NCBI GenBank assembly: GCA_019347575.1
Contig: JAHWKY010000009.1
Location: 1 to 64,000 of the forward strand
DNA length: 64,000 nt
Origin: Actinomycetota bacterium
GTDB taxonomy: Bacteria; Actinomycetota; Nitriliruptoria; Nitriliruptorales; Nitriliruptoraceae
Direction of reading: 5' to 3'
The notes under the pieces were generated by a model. The model saw only the letters and a program-made list of their open reading frames with translations, made no database searches and was not told the DNA's origin. Of the stretch, positions 26,128 to 34,284 are shown in pieces. Position 1 is the first letter of the stretch. The number at the start of each line of letters is the position of its first letter. Both the position numbers and the translations under genes were made by a program.

Positions 26128-26241
26128 AGAAAGCCTCTCAACCGCACTGAAGTGGCCGGTAGCTGCGAGAGGACGGCGGTGCTCGCGGGGCCAGCGGCAC
26201 CGTGTGTACCCTCCGGCGCAACCACCACGGACCGGAGCGGC

Positions 26242-27009
26242 ATGACGTACGAGGTTCGGATCGCCGCGTTCGAGGGTCCGTTCGACCTGCTGTGGCAGCT
26301 CATCGCGCGCCGGAAGGTGGACGTCCACGAGGTCGATCTCGCCGACATCACGGCGGATTTCATCGCGCACCTCGGCGATCTCGAGCAGCTCGACCTCGAG
26401 ACCGCGACCCGGTTCCTGGTCGTGGCGGCCACGCTCATCGAGCTCAAGGCGCTGCGGTTGCTGCCCGAGCCCGACGAGCAGGTGGAAGAGCTGCTCGGCG
26501 AGGCGCGGGACCTGCTGTACGCGCGGCTGCTGGAGTACCGTGCGGTTCGCGGAGCGGCCGCGATAGTGCAGGAGCGGTGGCAGGCCCACGGCGACCGCTA
26601 CGGTCGGTTCGCGACCCTCGAACCGCGCTTCCGTCGTCTCACCCCCGCCGCGCCCCTGCCTCTCGACGCGTCCGGACTCGCCGCCTTGGCTGCCGCCGCG
26701 CTGCGTCCCCGGCCCACCCCCACGATCGACCTCCAGCACGTCCACCAGGCCTCCCTGTCGATCCGGGAAGCGGCTGCCTCGCTGCTGCGGTGGCTGCGAG
26801 ACGACCGGGCGGCCGAGCTCGACGAGCTCGTCGAGGGTCGCAGCCTGGCGGACCGCATCGCCTTCTTCCTCGCTCTGCTCGAGCTGTACAAGCTGGATCA
26901 GGTGGATCTCACCCAGGAGGGCGTCCGCGGCCCCATCGGGGTGCGTCGGCGAGCCGACGCGCCTGCCGCCAGCCTCGCGGTCGTCGGTGGCGACGAGCTG
27001 TCCGCGTGA
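26242..27009 (+). CDS. scpA: Segregation and condensation protein A
   Basis: The 255-residue kleisin starts MTYEVRIAAFEGPFDLLWQL and continues VHEVDLADITADFI, the N-terminal SMC-neck-binding part. The C-terminal winged-helix part includes DRIAFFLALLELYKLDQV. With ScpB it completes the SMC condensin complex that organises and helps separate chromosomes. ATG 26242 has GGAG six bases upstream. The 1.2 kb before it holds three dispersed elements. scpB overlaps by four bases. Confidence 0.95.
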   Translation: MTYEVRIAAFEGPFDLLWQLIARRKVDVHEVDLADITADFIAHLGDLEQLDLETATRFLVVAATLIELKALRLLPEPDEQVEELLGEARDLLYARLLEYRAVRGAAAIVQERWQAHGDRYGRFATLEPRFRRLTPAAPLPLDASGLAALAAAALRPRPTPTIDLQHVHQASLSIREAAASLLRWLRDDRAAELDELVEGRSLADRIAFFLALLELYKLDQVDLTQEGVRGPIGVRRRADAPAASLAVVGGDELSA

Positions 27010-27875
27010 GCTCGACGAACCGCCAGCAGGCGCTCGAAGCGGTGCTGTTCGTCGCGGACGAGCCGCTCGACGAGGCCACCTTGTCACGCGTCCTCGAGGT
27101 CGGCCTGGACGAGATCGCGACGCTGTTGCGGCAGCTGCAGGCGCAGCTGGAGGCCGAGGAGCGGGGTTTGCTGCTCACGGAGGCGGCGGGTGGGTGGCGC
27201 CTCTACACGGCGCCGGCCGTTGCGGAGGCGGTGGAGCGGTACGTGCTCGACGGCCGGACCGGTCGTCTGAGCCAGGCGGCGCTCGAGACGTTGGCCGTGG
27301 TGGCCTACAAACAGCCCGTCGCCCGTCAGGACATCGCGGACATCCGCGGCGTCAACCCCGACGGGGCGTTGCGCACCTTGGTCAGTCGGGACCTCGTCGA
27401 GGAGGTGGGGCGCGATCCGGGGCCGGGTCAGGCCATCCTCTACGGCACGACCCGCGGGTTCCTCGAGAAGCTGGGGCTGCGCGACATCGGCGAGCTGCCG
27501 CCGTTGGCGGAGTTCCTTGCGGACACCCCGGCACCCGACGAGCCTCTGCCGGGTGACCTCCGCGAGGCGAGACGCCGCATCGCTGCGGGTGAGGAACTGC
27601 CGGCGACGGGCCGGGGCCGGTGGGCGCCGGATGCCCGCCCGCACGCGGATGAGGCCGAGATCGCGCGCCTGACCGACGCCCTCGATCAGGCGGCCCGCTC
27701 GGCGAGCAAGCGGCTACGTGAGGCCATGGCGGCGACGGAGGACCCCACCGACGAGGCCGACTCCGACGCGGCTGGTGCCGATGACGCGTCCGCGCCCGAC
27801 GGTGGCAAGACAGAGGCCGATCACCCGGCGGGGACGGCGGAGCACGACGACGCCGCAGGCGAGCGTCCCTCGTGA
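27006..27875 (+). CDS. scpB: Segregation and condensation protein B
   Basis: The 289-residue protein has the two winged-helix domains of ScpB (LEAVLFVADEPL at the start, LAVVAYKQPVARQDIADIRG and LYGTTRGFLEKLGL in the second). It is longer than the usual about 200 because of an acidic, disordered C-terminal tail of about 90 residues. It binds the ScpA C-terminal region in the SMC complex. The GTG start overlaps the scpA stop and its own stop overlaps rluB (GTGA). Confidence 0.94.
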   Translation: MSSTNRQQALEAVLFVADEPLDEATLSRVLEVGLDEIATLLRQLQAQLEAEERGLLLTEAAGGWRLYTAPAVAEAVERYVLDGRTGRLSQAALETLAVVAYKQPVARQDIADIRGVNPDGALRTLVSRDLVEEVGRDPGPGQAILYGTTRGFLEKLGLRDIGELPPLAEFLADTPAPDEPLPGDLREARRRIAAGEELPATGRGRWAPDARPHADEAEIARLTDALDQAARSASKRLREAMAATEDPTDEADSDAAGADDASAPDGGKTEADHPAGTAEHDDAAGERPS

Positions 27876-28648
27876 GTGCGGAACGCCTCCAGAAGATGTT
27901 GGCGGCAGCCGGCGTCGCGTCCCGCCGCGCCAGCGAAGAGCTCATCGCGGACGGCCGGGTGACCGTCGATGGTCGCGTGGCCACGTTGGGCGACAAGGCG
28001 GACCCGACGGAGGCGGAGATCCGCGTCGACGGCGAGCGCGTCAACGTCCGCCCCGACCTCGTCTACGTGGCGCTCAACAAGCCACAGGGAGTGGTCACCA
28101 CGGCCGACGATCCGGAGGGCCGGCCCACCTTCGTGGACCTCGTGAACCTGCCACAGCGGTTGTTCCCCGTGGGCCGGCTGGACAAGGACACCGAGGGGCT
28201 GTTGCTCCTCACCAACGACGGGGACCTCGCGCACAAGCTGATGCACCCCTCCTACGAGGTCCCACGGGTGTACCTCGCCCTGATCAGGGGGGACGTCAGA
28301 CGCCCGACGCTCGACGCACTGCGGGACGGCGTCGAGCTCGAGGACGGACCGGCCCGGCCGCGCAGTGTCCGTCTCGTCGATCACAACGCGGGCCGGACCC
28401 TGCTCGAGATCGTCCTGACCGAGGGACGCAACCGCGAGGTGCGCCGCCTCGTCGGAGGGGTCGGCCTGATGCTCGAGCGCCTCGCGAGAGTGGGCTACGG
28501 CGGGGTCGAGCTGGGTGAGCTCCGACAGGGCAAGTGGCGTTTCCTGACCCAGCCCGAGATCGGTCAGCTCTTCGCCGCGGTGGAGGACGGGGCGTCCGGC
28601 GGCCCACGGCGTGGGCGAGAGGGACGATCGCGGCGGGGTCGACGATGA
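27872..28648 (+). CDS. rluB: 23S rRNA pseudouridine synthase (RluB/RsuA family)
   Basis: The 258-residue product has an N-terminal S4 domain (RLQKMLAAAGVASRRASEEL). The catalytic domain has GRLDKDTEGLLLLTNDGDL with the essential Asp, and the conserved end EGRNREVRRL. It converts uridine to pseudouridine in rRNA. The basic C-terminal tail (GGPRRGREGRSRRGRR) may help RNA binding. It is coupled to scpB, the common arrangement in Gram-positive bacteria. Confidence 0.93.
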   Translation: MSAERLQKMLAAAGVASRRASEELIADGRVTVDGRVATLGDKADPTEAEIRVDGERVNVRPDLVYVALNKPQGVVTTADDPEGRPTFVDLVNLPQRLFPVGRLDKDTEGLLLLTNDGDLAHKLMHPSYEVPRVYLALIRGDVRRPTLDALRDGVELEDGPARPRSVRLVDHNAGRTLLEIVLTEGRNREVRRLVGGVGLMLERLARVGYGGVELGELRQGKWRFLTQPEIGQLFAAVEDGASGGPRRGREGRSRRGRR

Positions 28649-28681
28649 TGGTCCAGGTGGGAGCCCTGGTGCAAGTGGAGG

Positions 28682-28766
28682 GATCGATATACCGACTGGC
28701 CGACTCAGCGATAAGTCGATATATCGGTTCAGCGCTTATCGGTTCCGCGCTCATCGGTTCGACGAC
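28682..28766 (+). repeat. Dispersed palindromic element, copy 7, with triplicated 15-bp unit
   Basis: GATCGATATACCGA is followed by the canonical core CGATAAGTCGATA (28709-28721). Then three 15-bp units start with TATCGGTTC or CATCGGTTC at 28722, 28737 and 28752. It occupies the 286-bp rluB-aroH gap; the rest of that gap is GC-rich and shows no gene. Confidence 0.65.
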
Positions 28767-28934
28767 GGGAGGCGGAGGATCTGTGGCGCGGGGTTCGAGC
28801 GCGTCCCCCGGACGCTGCACCAGCCTCGCGCCGCGCGTGGCCGCTCGCGTCCGCGGTACGGGCGGAGCTGGTGACGGGCCGGGTCCGCAGGCGCGGGCGC
28901 CTCGGCGCGTCGATCCACGAGCGGGGGGGCTGGG

Positions 28935-29309
28935 GTGAGCGCAGGGGAGCGGGTCCGAGCGATACGTGGGGCGACGACGCTCGAGCGCGACGAACGCGGC
29001 CACCTGATCGCGCGCACCCAGGAGCTGATGGCGGCGGTGCTCGAGCGCAACGCGCTTACCGAGGACGACCTGATCAGCCTCGTGTTCACCGCGACCGAGG
29101 ACATCCGCTCCGCCTTCCCGGCGGAGGCCGCTCGGGAGGCGGGGACGACCCACGTCCCGCTGCTGTGCGCCCGCGAGCTGGCGGTCGAGACGGGCATCGC
29201 CCGGTGCGTCCGGGTCCTCGTGCACTGCTACACGACCCGGGGCCCGACCGAGCTGCGGCACGTCTACCTGCACGGGGCCCGCCAGCTGCGCACGGACCTG
29301 CCGGAGTGA
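28935..29309 (+). CDS. aroH: Chorismate mutase, AroH type
   Basis: The 124-residue protein matches the trimeric AroH fold: RAIRGATTLERDERGHLIAR at the start, VFTATEDIRSAFPAEAAR, VPLLCARELAV, and the final VRVLVHCYTTRG...HVYLHGARQLR. It rearranges chorismate to prephenate, feeding the prephenate dehydrogenase encoded next. The start is GTG 28935. It opens an aromatic amino-acid segment (aroH, tyrA, aroA). Confidence 0.94.
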   Translation: MSAGERVRAIRGATTLERDERGHLIARTQELMAAVLERNALTEDDLISLVFTATEDIRSAFPAEAAREAGTTHVPLLCARELAVETGIARCVRVLVHCYTTRGPTELRHVYLHGARQLRTDLPE

Positions 29310-29480
29310 GCACCGAGCAGGGTCGCCGATGGCGCTGGCAGGCTCCGGAGCGGTCACGGACCTCGCCGGGTGCCCTCGTGGGGTACCGGAGTGACCCGCG
29401 GGGCCGTTGCGTGCCTCAGCATCGATCTGGGCGCGTCCTCGCAGGTGGCGCGTCAGGGGCGGGCCGGGAGGAGGACGCGG

Positions 29481-30590
29481 GTGGCTGACTCCTCGCTGGG
29501 GCGGATCACCGTGATCGGGTGCGGCCTGATGGGCGGCTCCTTCGCGCTGGCCGCCGGCACCGTGCCCGGCGTAGAGGCCGTGACCATCGTCGACCGCCGT
29601 GCAGCGGTCGTCGAGCGGGCACGCGAACTCGGTGTCGGGACGCATTGGACCACCGACGTCGCTGGAGCCGTGGCGGACGCCGACCTGGTCGTGATCGCCA
29701 CCCCGGTCCCAACCATCACCCAGGTGGCCCTCGATGCTGCGAAGTGGATGCGTAGCGGTGCACTCCTGACAGATCTTGGAAGTGTGAAGTCTAACCTTGT
29801 ACTGGAGCTTGAGGCTGAGCTCCCGCCCGGAATCGCGTTCATAGGGGGCCATCCGATGGCGGGCAGCGAGGCCAGCGGGGTCGATGCGGCGGATGGAACA
29901 CTCTTCCAGGGGGCGACGTACCTATTGACCCCCACCGCCGGGGTGCAGGAGACGGCGTTCGGGGTCCTGGGCGATCTGCTCCGTCAGATGGGGGCGCGGG
30001 TGCTGGCGGTCGACCCCGAGCTGCACGACCGGCTCGTCGCCGTGGTCAGCCACCTGCCCCAGGTGCTGGCCTCGCTCCTGATGGCCCACGCCGCGGACAC
30101 CGCCGACGACCGTGACGCCGTGCTCGCCCTGACCGCGGGGGGGTTCCGGGACGTGACGAGGGTCGCGGCGAGCGATCCGGACCTGTGGACGGGGATCCTC
30201 CGTGAGAACCGCGTCGCGGTCCTCGAGCAGCTGATCCGCTACGCGGAACGCCTCGAGTCCCTGCGACGCCTGCTCGAGGCGGACGACGAGGAGCGACTCC
30301 ACCGCTTCCTGGCCGACGCGCGGCGGGCACGGCGGTCGCTGCCACGGCGCGGCGAGGCGGCGGACCTCATCGATCTGCTCGTGCCGATCCCGGACCGGCC
30401 AGGGGCGCTGGCCGAGGTGACGACGGCGCTGGGGGAGGTCGGGGTCAACATCGAGGACCTCGCGATGCGTCACGCCAGCGACGGCGGCCGCGGCGCGATG
30501 GTCATCGCCATCGCGGGCGAGGAGGCGCTGCGTCGGGCCCAGCAGGTACTCGCCGATCGAGGCTACGCGACCCACGTCGAGGTGCGCTGA
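29481..30590 (+). CDS. tyrA: Prephenate dehydrogenase with C-terminal ACT domain
   Basis: The 369-residue enzyme has the NAD-binding start ITVIGCGLMGGSFALAAG, the catalytic-domain markers GGHPMAGSEASG and VSHLPQVLASLL, and a C-terminal ACT regulatory domain (IPDRPGALAEVTTALGEVGV). It makes 4-hydroxyphenylpyruvate from prephenate and is probably inhibited by tyrosine through the ACT domain. GTG 29481 follows a good GGGAGGAGG site; a longer reading from 29370 lacks support. Around 29755-29930 the codons are visibly less GC-rich than in the rest of the gene. Confidence 0.93.
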   Translation: MADSSLGRITVIGCGLMGGSFALAAGTVPGVEAVTIVDRRAAVVERARELGVGTHWTTDVAGAVADADLVVIATPVPTITQVALDAAKWMRSGALLTDLGSVKSNLVLELEAELPPGIAFIGGHPMAGSEASGVDAADGTLFQGATYLLTPTAGVQETAFGVLGDLLRQMGARVLAVDPELHDRLVAVVSHLPQVLASLLMAHAADTADDRDAVLALTAGGFRDVTRVAASDPDLWTGILRENRVAVLEQLIRYAERLESLRRLLEADDEERLHRFLADARRARRSLPRRGEAADLIDLLVPIPDRPGALAEVTTALGEVGVNIEDLAMRHASDGGRGAMVIAIAGEEALRRAQQVLADRGYATHVEVR

Positions 30591-30616
30591 GCCGGAACGG
30601 AAGCGCGAGCACCCCG

Positions 30617-30672
30617 TGTCGATCTATCGATAGAACGGGTCGATGTAGCGGTAAGTCGACAAACGGCTAAAG
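30617..30672 (+). repeat. Dispersed palindromic element, copy 8 (upstream of aroA)
   Basis: GTGTCGATCTATCGATAGAAC is followed by GGTCGATGTAG and the core CGGTAAGTCGACA (30649-30661), then AACGG. It lies about 96 bases before the aroA start and 26 bases after the tyrA stop. Confidence 0.6.
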
Positions 30673-30767
30673 GTCGGCTGTCGGCCCGGGGCGACCGGCA
30701 CGGCACCTGGGGCGCGAGGCGGTGGGAGGTGGTGTGGCACGCTCCCACGCCAACGGCGACGGAGACG

Positions 30768-32087
30768 ATGGTGATCGGGCCCCGGATCACGGTGCACCCG
30801 GGCGTGCTCTCGGGCGAGCTCACCGTGCCGGGGGACAAGTCGGTCGGCCACCGCGCGCTGATCCTCGGGGCACTCGTCGGGCACCCGGTCCACGTCACCA
30901 ACGTGCCCAGGAGCGCCGACGTGGCCGCAACGGCGCGGGCGCTGCGCACCCTCGGCGCGGAGATCACGCTCGACGAGGCCGGGACCGGCCTGGACGGCCA
31001 GGTCACCGGGCCGCTGCGCGAGGCCTCGGATGTGCTCGGTTGCGGCAACTCGGGGACAGCTCTGCGGCTGCTGAGCGGCGTCGTGGCGGGCATCGACGGT
31101 ATGGCGGTCCTCTCCGGCGACGACAGCCTGAGACGACGACCGGTCGACCGCGTCGCGGTGCCGTTGCGGGCCATGGGGGCCGAGGTCCTGGCGCGTTCGG
31201 ACCGTTTCCCGCCGCTGGTCGTTCGCGGCGGCGGCTTGGTCGGTACCAGCTACGACAGCCCCGTGGCCAGCGCCCAGGTGAAGTCGTGCGTGCTCATCGC
31301 GGGTCTGGCCGCGGAGGGCACCACGGTCGTGCGGTCGCCGGCGCCGAGTCGCGACCACACCGAGCGCATGCTCGCCCACCTCGGCGTGGCCGTGAGCACG
31401 TCCGTGACCGACGTGGAGGAGGTCTCTGTCGCCGCGGGACCTCTGCGTGCGGCCCCGCTCGTCGTGCCGGGGGACCTCTCGAGCGCGGCCTTCTGGTGGG
31501 TCGGCGCCGCGATCGCGGGGACCAGCGTGACGGTGTCGGAAGTGGGCGTGAACCCACGCCGTGTCGGCGTGCTGCGAGCTCTCGAGGAGATGGGAGCGAC
31601 GGTGAGCGTACGGGCACGACGCGAGGTCTCGGGGGAGTCCACCGCTGACGTCACGGTCACGGGCCGAGCGCTGGCACGTGCGGAGATCCGGGGTCAGGCG
31701 ACCGTCGACGCCATCGACGAGCTCCCCGTCCTCGCCCTCGCCGGGGCGATGAGCGAGGACGGGCTCGAGGTCCGTGATGCCGCTGAGCTACGGGTCAAGG
31801 AGTCGGACCGGATCGACGCGCTCGCGGCGGCGTTCCGCAACCTGGGACTGGACCTGCAGGCACGCCCCGACGGGTTCCGGGTCCCCGGCGGACAGCGACC
31901 GCGCGGTGGGATCGTGGACGCGGCCGGCGACCACCGCATCGCGATGACGGCGGCGATCGCCGGAACCGTTGCCACCGATCCCGTCACGGTCGTCGGAGCG
32001 GACGTGATCGCCACGAGCTACCCGACGTTCCTCGAGGATCTGCGTGCGCTCGGCGGCCGGGTGCAGGTCCAGGAGACGGGTCGGTGA
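30768..32087 (+). CDS. aroA: 5-enolpyruvylshikimate-3-phosphate synthase
   Basis: The 439-residue enzyme shows the canonical motifs LTVPGDKSVGHRALIL, LGCGNSGTALRLLSG, SAQVKSCVLIAGL, and the late ELRVKESDRI and DHRIAMT. It joins shikimate-3-phosphate with PEP in chorismate synthesis. I chose ATG 30768, with GGAG close upstream; an earlier ATG at 30729 is possible and GTG 30771 is adjacent. The cmk-der fusion overlaps its stop (GTGA). The region GCGNSG suggests a typical class I enzyme. Confidence 0.94.
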   Translation: MVIGPRITVHPGVLSGELTVPGDKSVGHRALILGALVGHPVHVTNVPRSADVAATARALRTLGAEITLDEAGTGLDGQVTGPLREASDVLGCGNSGTALRLLSGVVAGIDGMAVLSGDDSLRRRPVDRVAVPLRAMGAEVLARSDRFPPLVVRGGGLVGTSYDSPVASAQVKSCVLIAGLAAEGTTVVRSPAPSRDHTERMLAHLGVAVSTSVTDVEEVSVAAGPLRAAPLVVPGDLSSAAFWWVGAAIAGTSVTVSEVGVNPRRVGVLRALEEMGATVSVRARREVSGESTADVTVTGRALARAEIRGQATVDAIDELPVLALAGAMSEDGLEVRDAAELRVKESDRIDALAAAFRNLGLDLQARPDGFRVPGGQRPRGGIVDAAGDHRIAMTAAIAGTVATDPVTVVGADVIATSYPTFLEDLRALGGRVQVQETGR

Positions 32088-34084
32088 GCCGACGCGGTCC
32101 CATCGTCGCCATCGACGGTCCGGCGGGCTCGGGCAAGTCGACGGTCGCCCGACGGTTGGCCGAGGTGCTGGAGGTCCCCCACCTCGACACGGGGGCGTAC
32201 TACCGCGCCGTGACCCTCGAGGTGCTGCGTCGCGGTGCCGCTCCGAGCGATGCCGACGCGGCGACCGAGGCGGCCGACGAGGTGCACATCGAGCGCGTCG
32301 ACGACCGGACCTACCTCGACGGTGAGGACGTAGAGGACGAGATCCGGGGCCCCGATGTGACCGCGGCGGTCTCCGTGGTCTCGGCTCACCCTGGTGTCCG
32401 TGACGCCGTGATGCCGCTCCAACGGGACGCAGCGCGGATCGAGGGTGGCGTGATCGAGGGTCGCGACATCGGCACGGTCGTGCTGCCGGACGCGGATCTC
32501 AAGGTGTTCCTGACGGCGTCACCGCAGGAGCGCGCGCGACGACGCGGAGCGCAGGTGGGTACCGCGGACCTCGAAGCGGTCGAAGCGGAGCTGGTCGAGC
32601 GCGACCGACTCGATTCATCCCGTCAGGTGGCTCCGTTGGAGGCCGCCCCGGACGCGTGGCAACTCGACACCACCGACCTCGGCATCGACGAGGTCGTCGA
32701 GGCGATCGCCGAGCGCGCCCGCGCGGCCCGACGGTTGGCACCGGTCCGCGTCCACGACCGCCTCCCACGCGTCGTCGTCGTAGGCCGACCTAACGTCGGC
32801 AAGTCGACGCTCGTCAATCGCATCCTCGGTGCGCGGGTGACGATCGTCGAACGGAAGCCCGGGGTCACGCGCGACCGAACCGAGCACCTCGCACGCTGGG
32901 CGGGTCGGCCGTTCCTCGTCGTGGACACGGGCGGGTGGGAGCACGCTGCCGAGGGACTGTCCGCCGAGGTAGTCCGACAGGCGGAGCGCGCGATCGACTC
33001 CGGCGACCTCATCCTCTTCGTCGTCGACGCGAGCGTGGGTGCGCTCGAGGACGACGAGCGCTACGCCCGCCTGCTCCGACGCGCCGACCGGCCCGTCCTG
33101 CTCGTCGCGAACAAGGTCGACTCGCCCAAGCAGGAGTTGGCCATCCACGAGCTGTACGGGCTCGGGATCGGCGAACCCGTCCCCGTCTCCGCCCAGCACG
33201 GCCGAGGCGTGGGCGATCTGCTCGACCAGGTCGTCGCGACCCTCCCTCAGGGACCGGCGGAGGTCACCGACGACGACCCTCCCCGGGTCGCCATCGTCGG
33301 GCGTCCCAACGTCGGCAAGTCCTCGCTGTTCAACCGACTGCTGGGCGAGGAACGATCGATCGTGGACGCCGTGCCACACACGACTCGAGACGCGGTGGAC
33401 ACGACCATCGAGGTCGATGGCGAGCCGTGGGTGTTCGTCGACACCGCCGGCCTGCGTCGCCGCTATCGCACGGGTGAGGACACAGAGCTCTACAGCGTGG
33501 ATCGGACCCGCCGCGCGGTCGAGGACGCCGACCTGGCCCTGTTCGTGGTCGACGCCAGCGAACCCATCGGCGAGCAGGATCAGCGGCTCGCCGCGATGGT
33601 TCGCGAAGCCGGGTGCGGCATCGTGCAGGTGTTCAACAAGTGGGACCTCGTCGACGAGGACCGCCGCTTCGCTCTGAAGCGCGAGGTCGACCGGATGCTG
33701 CACTTCGCCGCGTGGGCCCCTCGCGTGAACATCTCGGCCCTCTCGGGTCGATCCGTGCAGCGTGTTGTTCCCCAGCTGCGCACCGTCTTCGACGCGTACC
33801 GTCGCCGCGTCCCCACTGCCGAGCTCAACCGGTGGCTGGACGAGGTCACCCAGCGCCAGACGCCACCCCGCGTCGGCCAGCGCCCGCTGCGGATCCGCTA
33901 CGTGACGCAGACGACCGCGAGACCGCCCCGGTTCCTGCTGTTCGCCAACAGGCCCGTGCCAGCGCCCTACCGCCGGTACCTCGAGAACCAGCTGCGCGAG
34001 CGCTACGGCTTCCCTGGCGTCCCGTTGGTGCTCGAGGAACGCAGCCGGCGGAGCCACGAGCGCCGATCCCATCCGCGGCCCTGA
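32084..34084 (+). CDS. cmk-der: Fused cytidylate kinase and GTPase Der
   Basis: One 666-residue polypeptide joins two normally separate proteins. Residues about 1-215 are cytidylate kinase (P-loop DGPAGSGKST near residue 10, later VIEGRDIGTVVLPDADLKVF). From about 228 on there is Der/EngA with two G domains (GRPNVGKST about 235 and GRPNVGKSS about 405), each with its switch and NKxD motifs, and the KH-like C-terminal domain. CMK makes CDP from CMP; Der assembles the 50S subunit. No stop or start is seen at the junction, and adjacent genes cmk and der are the usual actinobacterial arrangement. Confidence 0.95.
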   Translation: MSRRGPIVAIDGPAGSGKSTVARRLAEVLEVPHLDTGAYYRAVTLEVLRRGAAPSDADAATEAADEVHIERVDDRTYLDGEDVEDEIRGPDVTAAVSVVSAHPGVRDAVMPLQRDAARIEGGVIEGRDIGTVVLPDADLKVFLTASPQERARRRGAQVGTADLEAVEAELVERDRLDSSRQVAPLEAAPDAWQLDTTDLGIDEVVEAIAERARAARRLAPVRVHDRLPRVVVVGRPNVGKSTLVNRILGARVTIVERKPGVTRDRTEHLARWAGRPFLVVDTGGWEHAAEGLSAEVVRQAERAIDSGDLILFVVDASVGALEDDERYARLLRRADRPVLLVANKVDSPKQELAIHELYGLGIGEPVPVSAQHGRGVGDLLDQVVATLPQGPAEVTDDDPPRVAIVGRPNVGKSSLFNRLLGEERSIVDAVPHTTRDAVDTTIEVDGEPWVFVDTAGLRRRYRTGEDTELYSVDRTRRAVEDADLALFVVDASEPIGEQDQRLAAMVREAGCGIVQVFNKWDLVDEDRRFALKREVDRMLHFAAWAPRVNISALSGRSVQRVVPQLRTVFDAYRRRVPTAELNRWLDEVTQRQTPPRVGQRPLRIRYVTQTTARPPRFLLFANRPVPAPYRRYLENQLRERYGFPGVPLVLEERSRRSHERRSHPRP

Positions 34085-34166
34085 CGTCGCCACCGATGTG
34101 GCGGGGTCCGAGACGAGCCGGTACCGTCGCGTCTCGGTCGAGCCGCTCGTTCAGGCGGCCGGACCA

Positions 34167-34240
34167 CGGGCTGTGGCGCAGTTAGGTAGCGCACTCGTCT
34201 GGGGGGCGAGGGGTCGCCGGTTCAAGTCCGGCCAGCCCGA
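34167..34240 (+). tRNA. tRNA-Pro (anticodon GGG)
   Basis: A full cloverleaf fits: acceptor stem CGGGCTG (34167-34173) with CAGCCCG (34233-34239) and discriminator A; D loop around AGTTAGGT; anticodon stem CTCGT/GCGAG with loop CTGGGGG; T arm GCCGGTTCAAGTCCGGC. The anticodon GGG reads proline CCC codons. No CCA is encoded. It stands between cmk-der and pgsA. Confidence 0.95.
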
Positions 34241-34284
34241 CCGCACACCCGCACGCTGACGGCGGGCGAGACGGAGGGCCGAAC

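Larger units (their letters stand above)
25043..26241 (+). other. 1.2-kb non-coding region upstream of scpA made of about three tandem composite units
   Basis: No convincing gene is seen on either strand. The region is built from repeated units of roughly 370-430 bp: an AT-richer palindromic segment (25273-25330, 25703-25764, 26069-26127), each followed by GC-rich sequence. Units 1 and 2 share an identical run of about 24 bp at 25530-25553 and 25920-25943 (starting CACGACGACGAGGCC). Units 2 and 3 share GTAGCTGCG...GGTGCTCG at 25794 and 26159. Unit 3 runs into the scpA leader. Reverse-strand frames with AADAGLVVV in two units shift frame between copies, so they are probably not functional coding sequence. 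Confidence 0.7.

Noticed and set aside
28534-28938. 134-codon frame across the rluB end and the rluB-aroH gap
   Set aside because: Overlaps rluB out of frame and translates the palindromic element; no start signal.
21664-30672. Canonical ParB-parS sites
   Set aside because: The elements do not resemble TGTTTCACGTGAAACA, and no ParB is encoded.
32435-34093. Minus-strand frame of 492 codons within cmk-der
   Set aside because: Antisense to a fully motif-supported gene.
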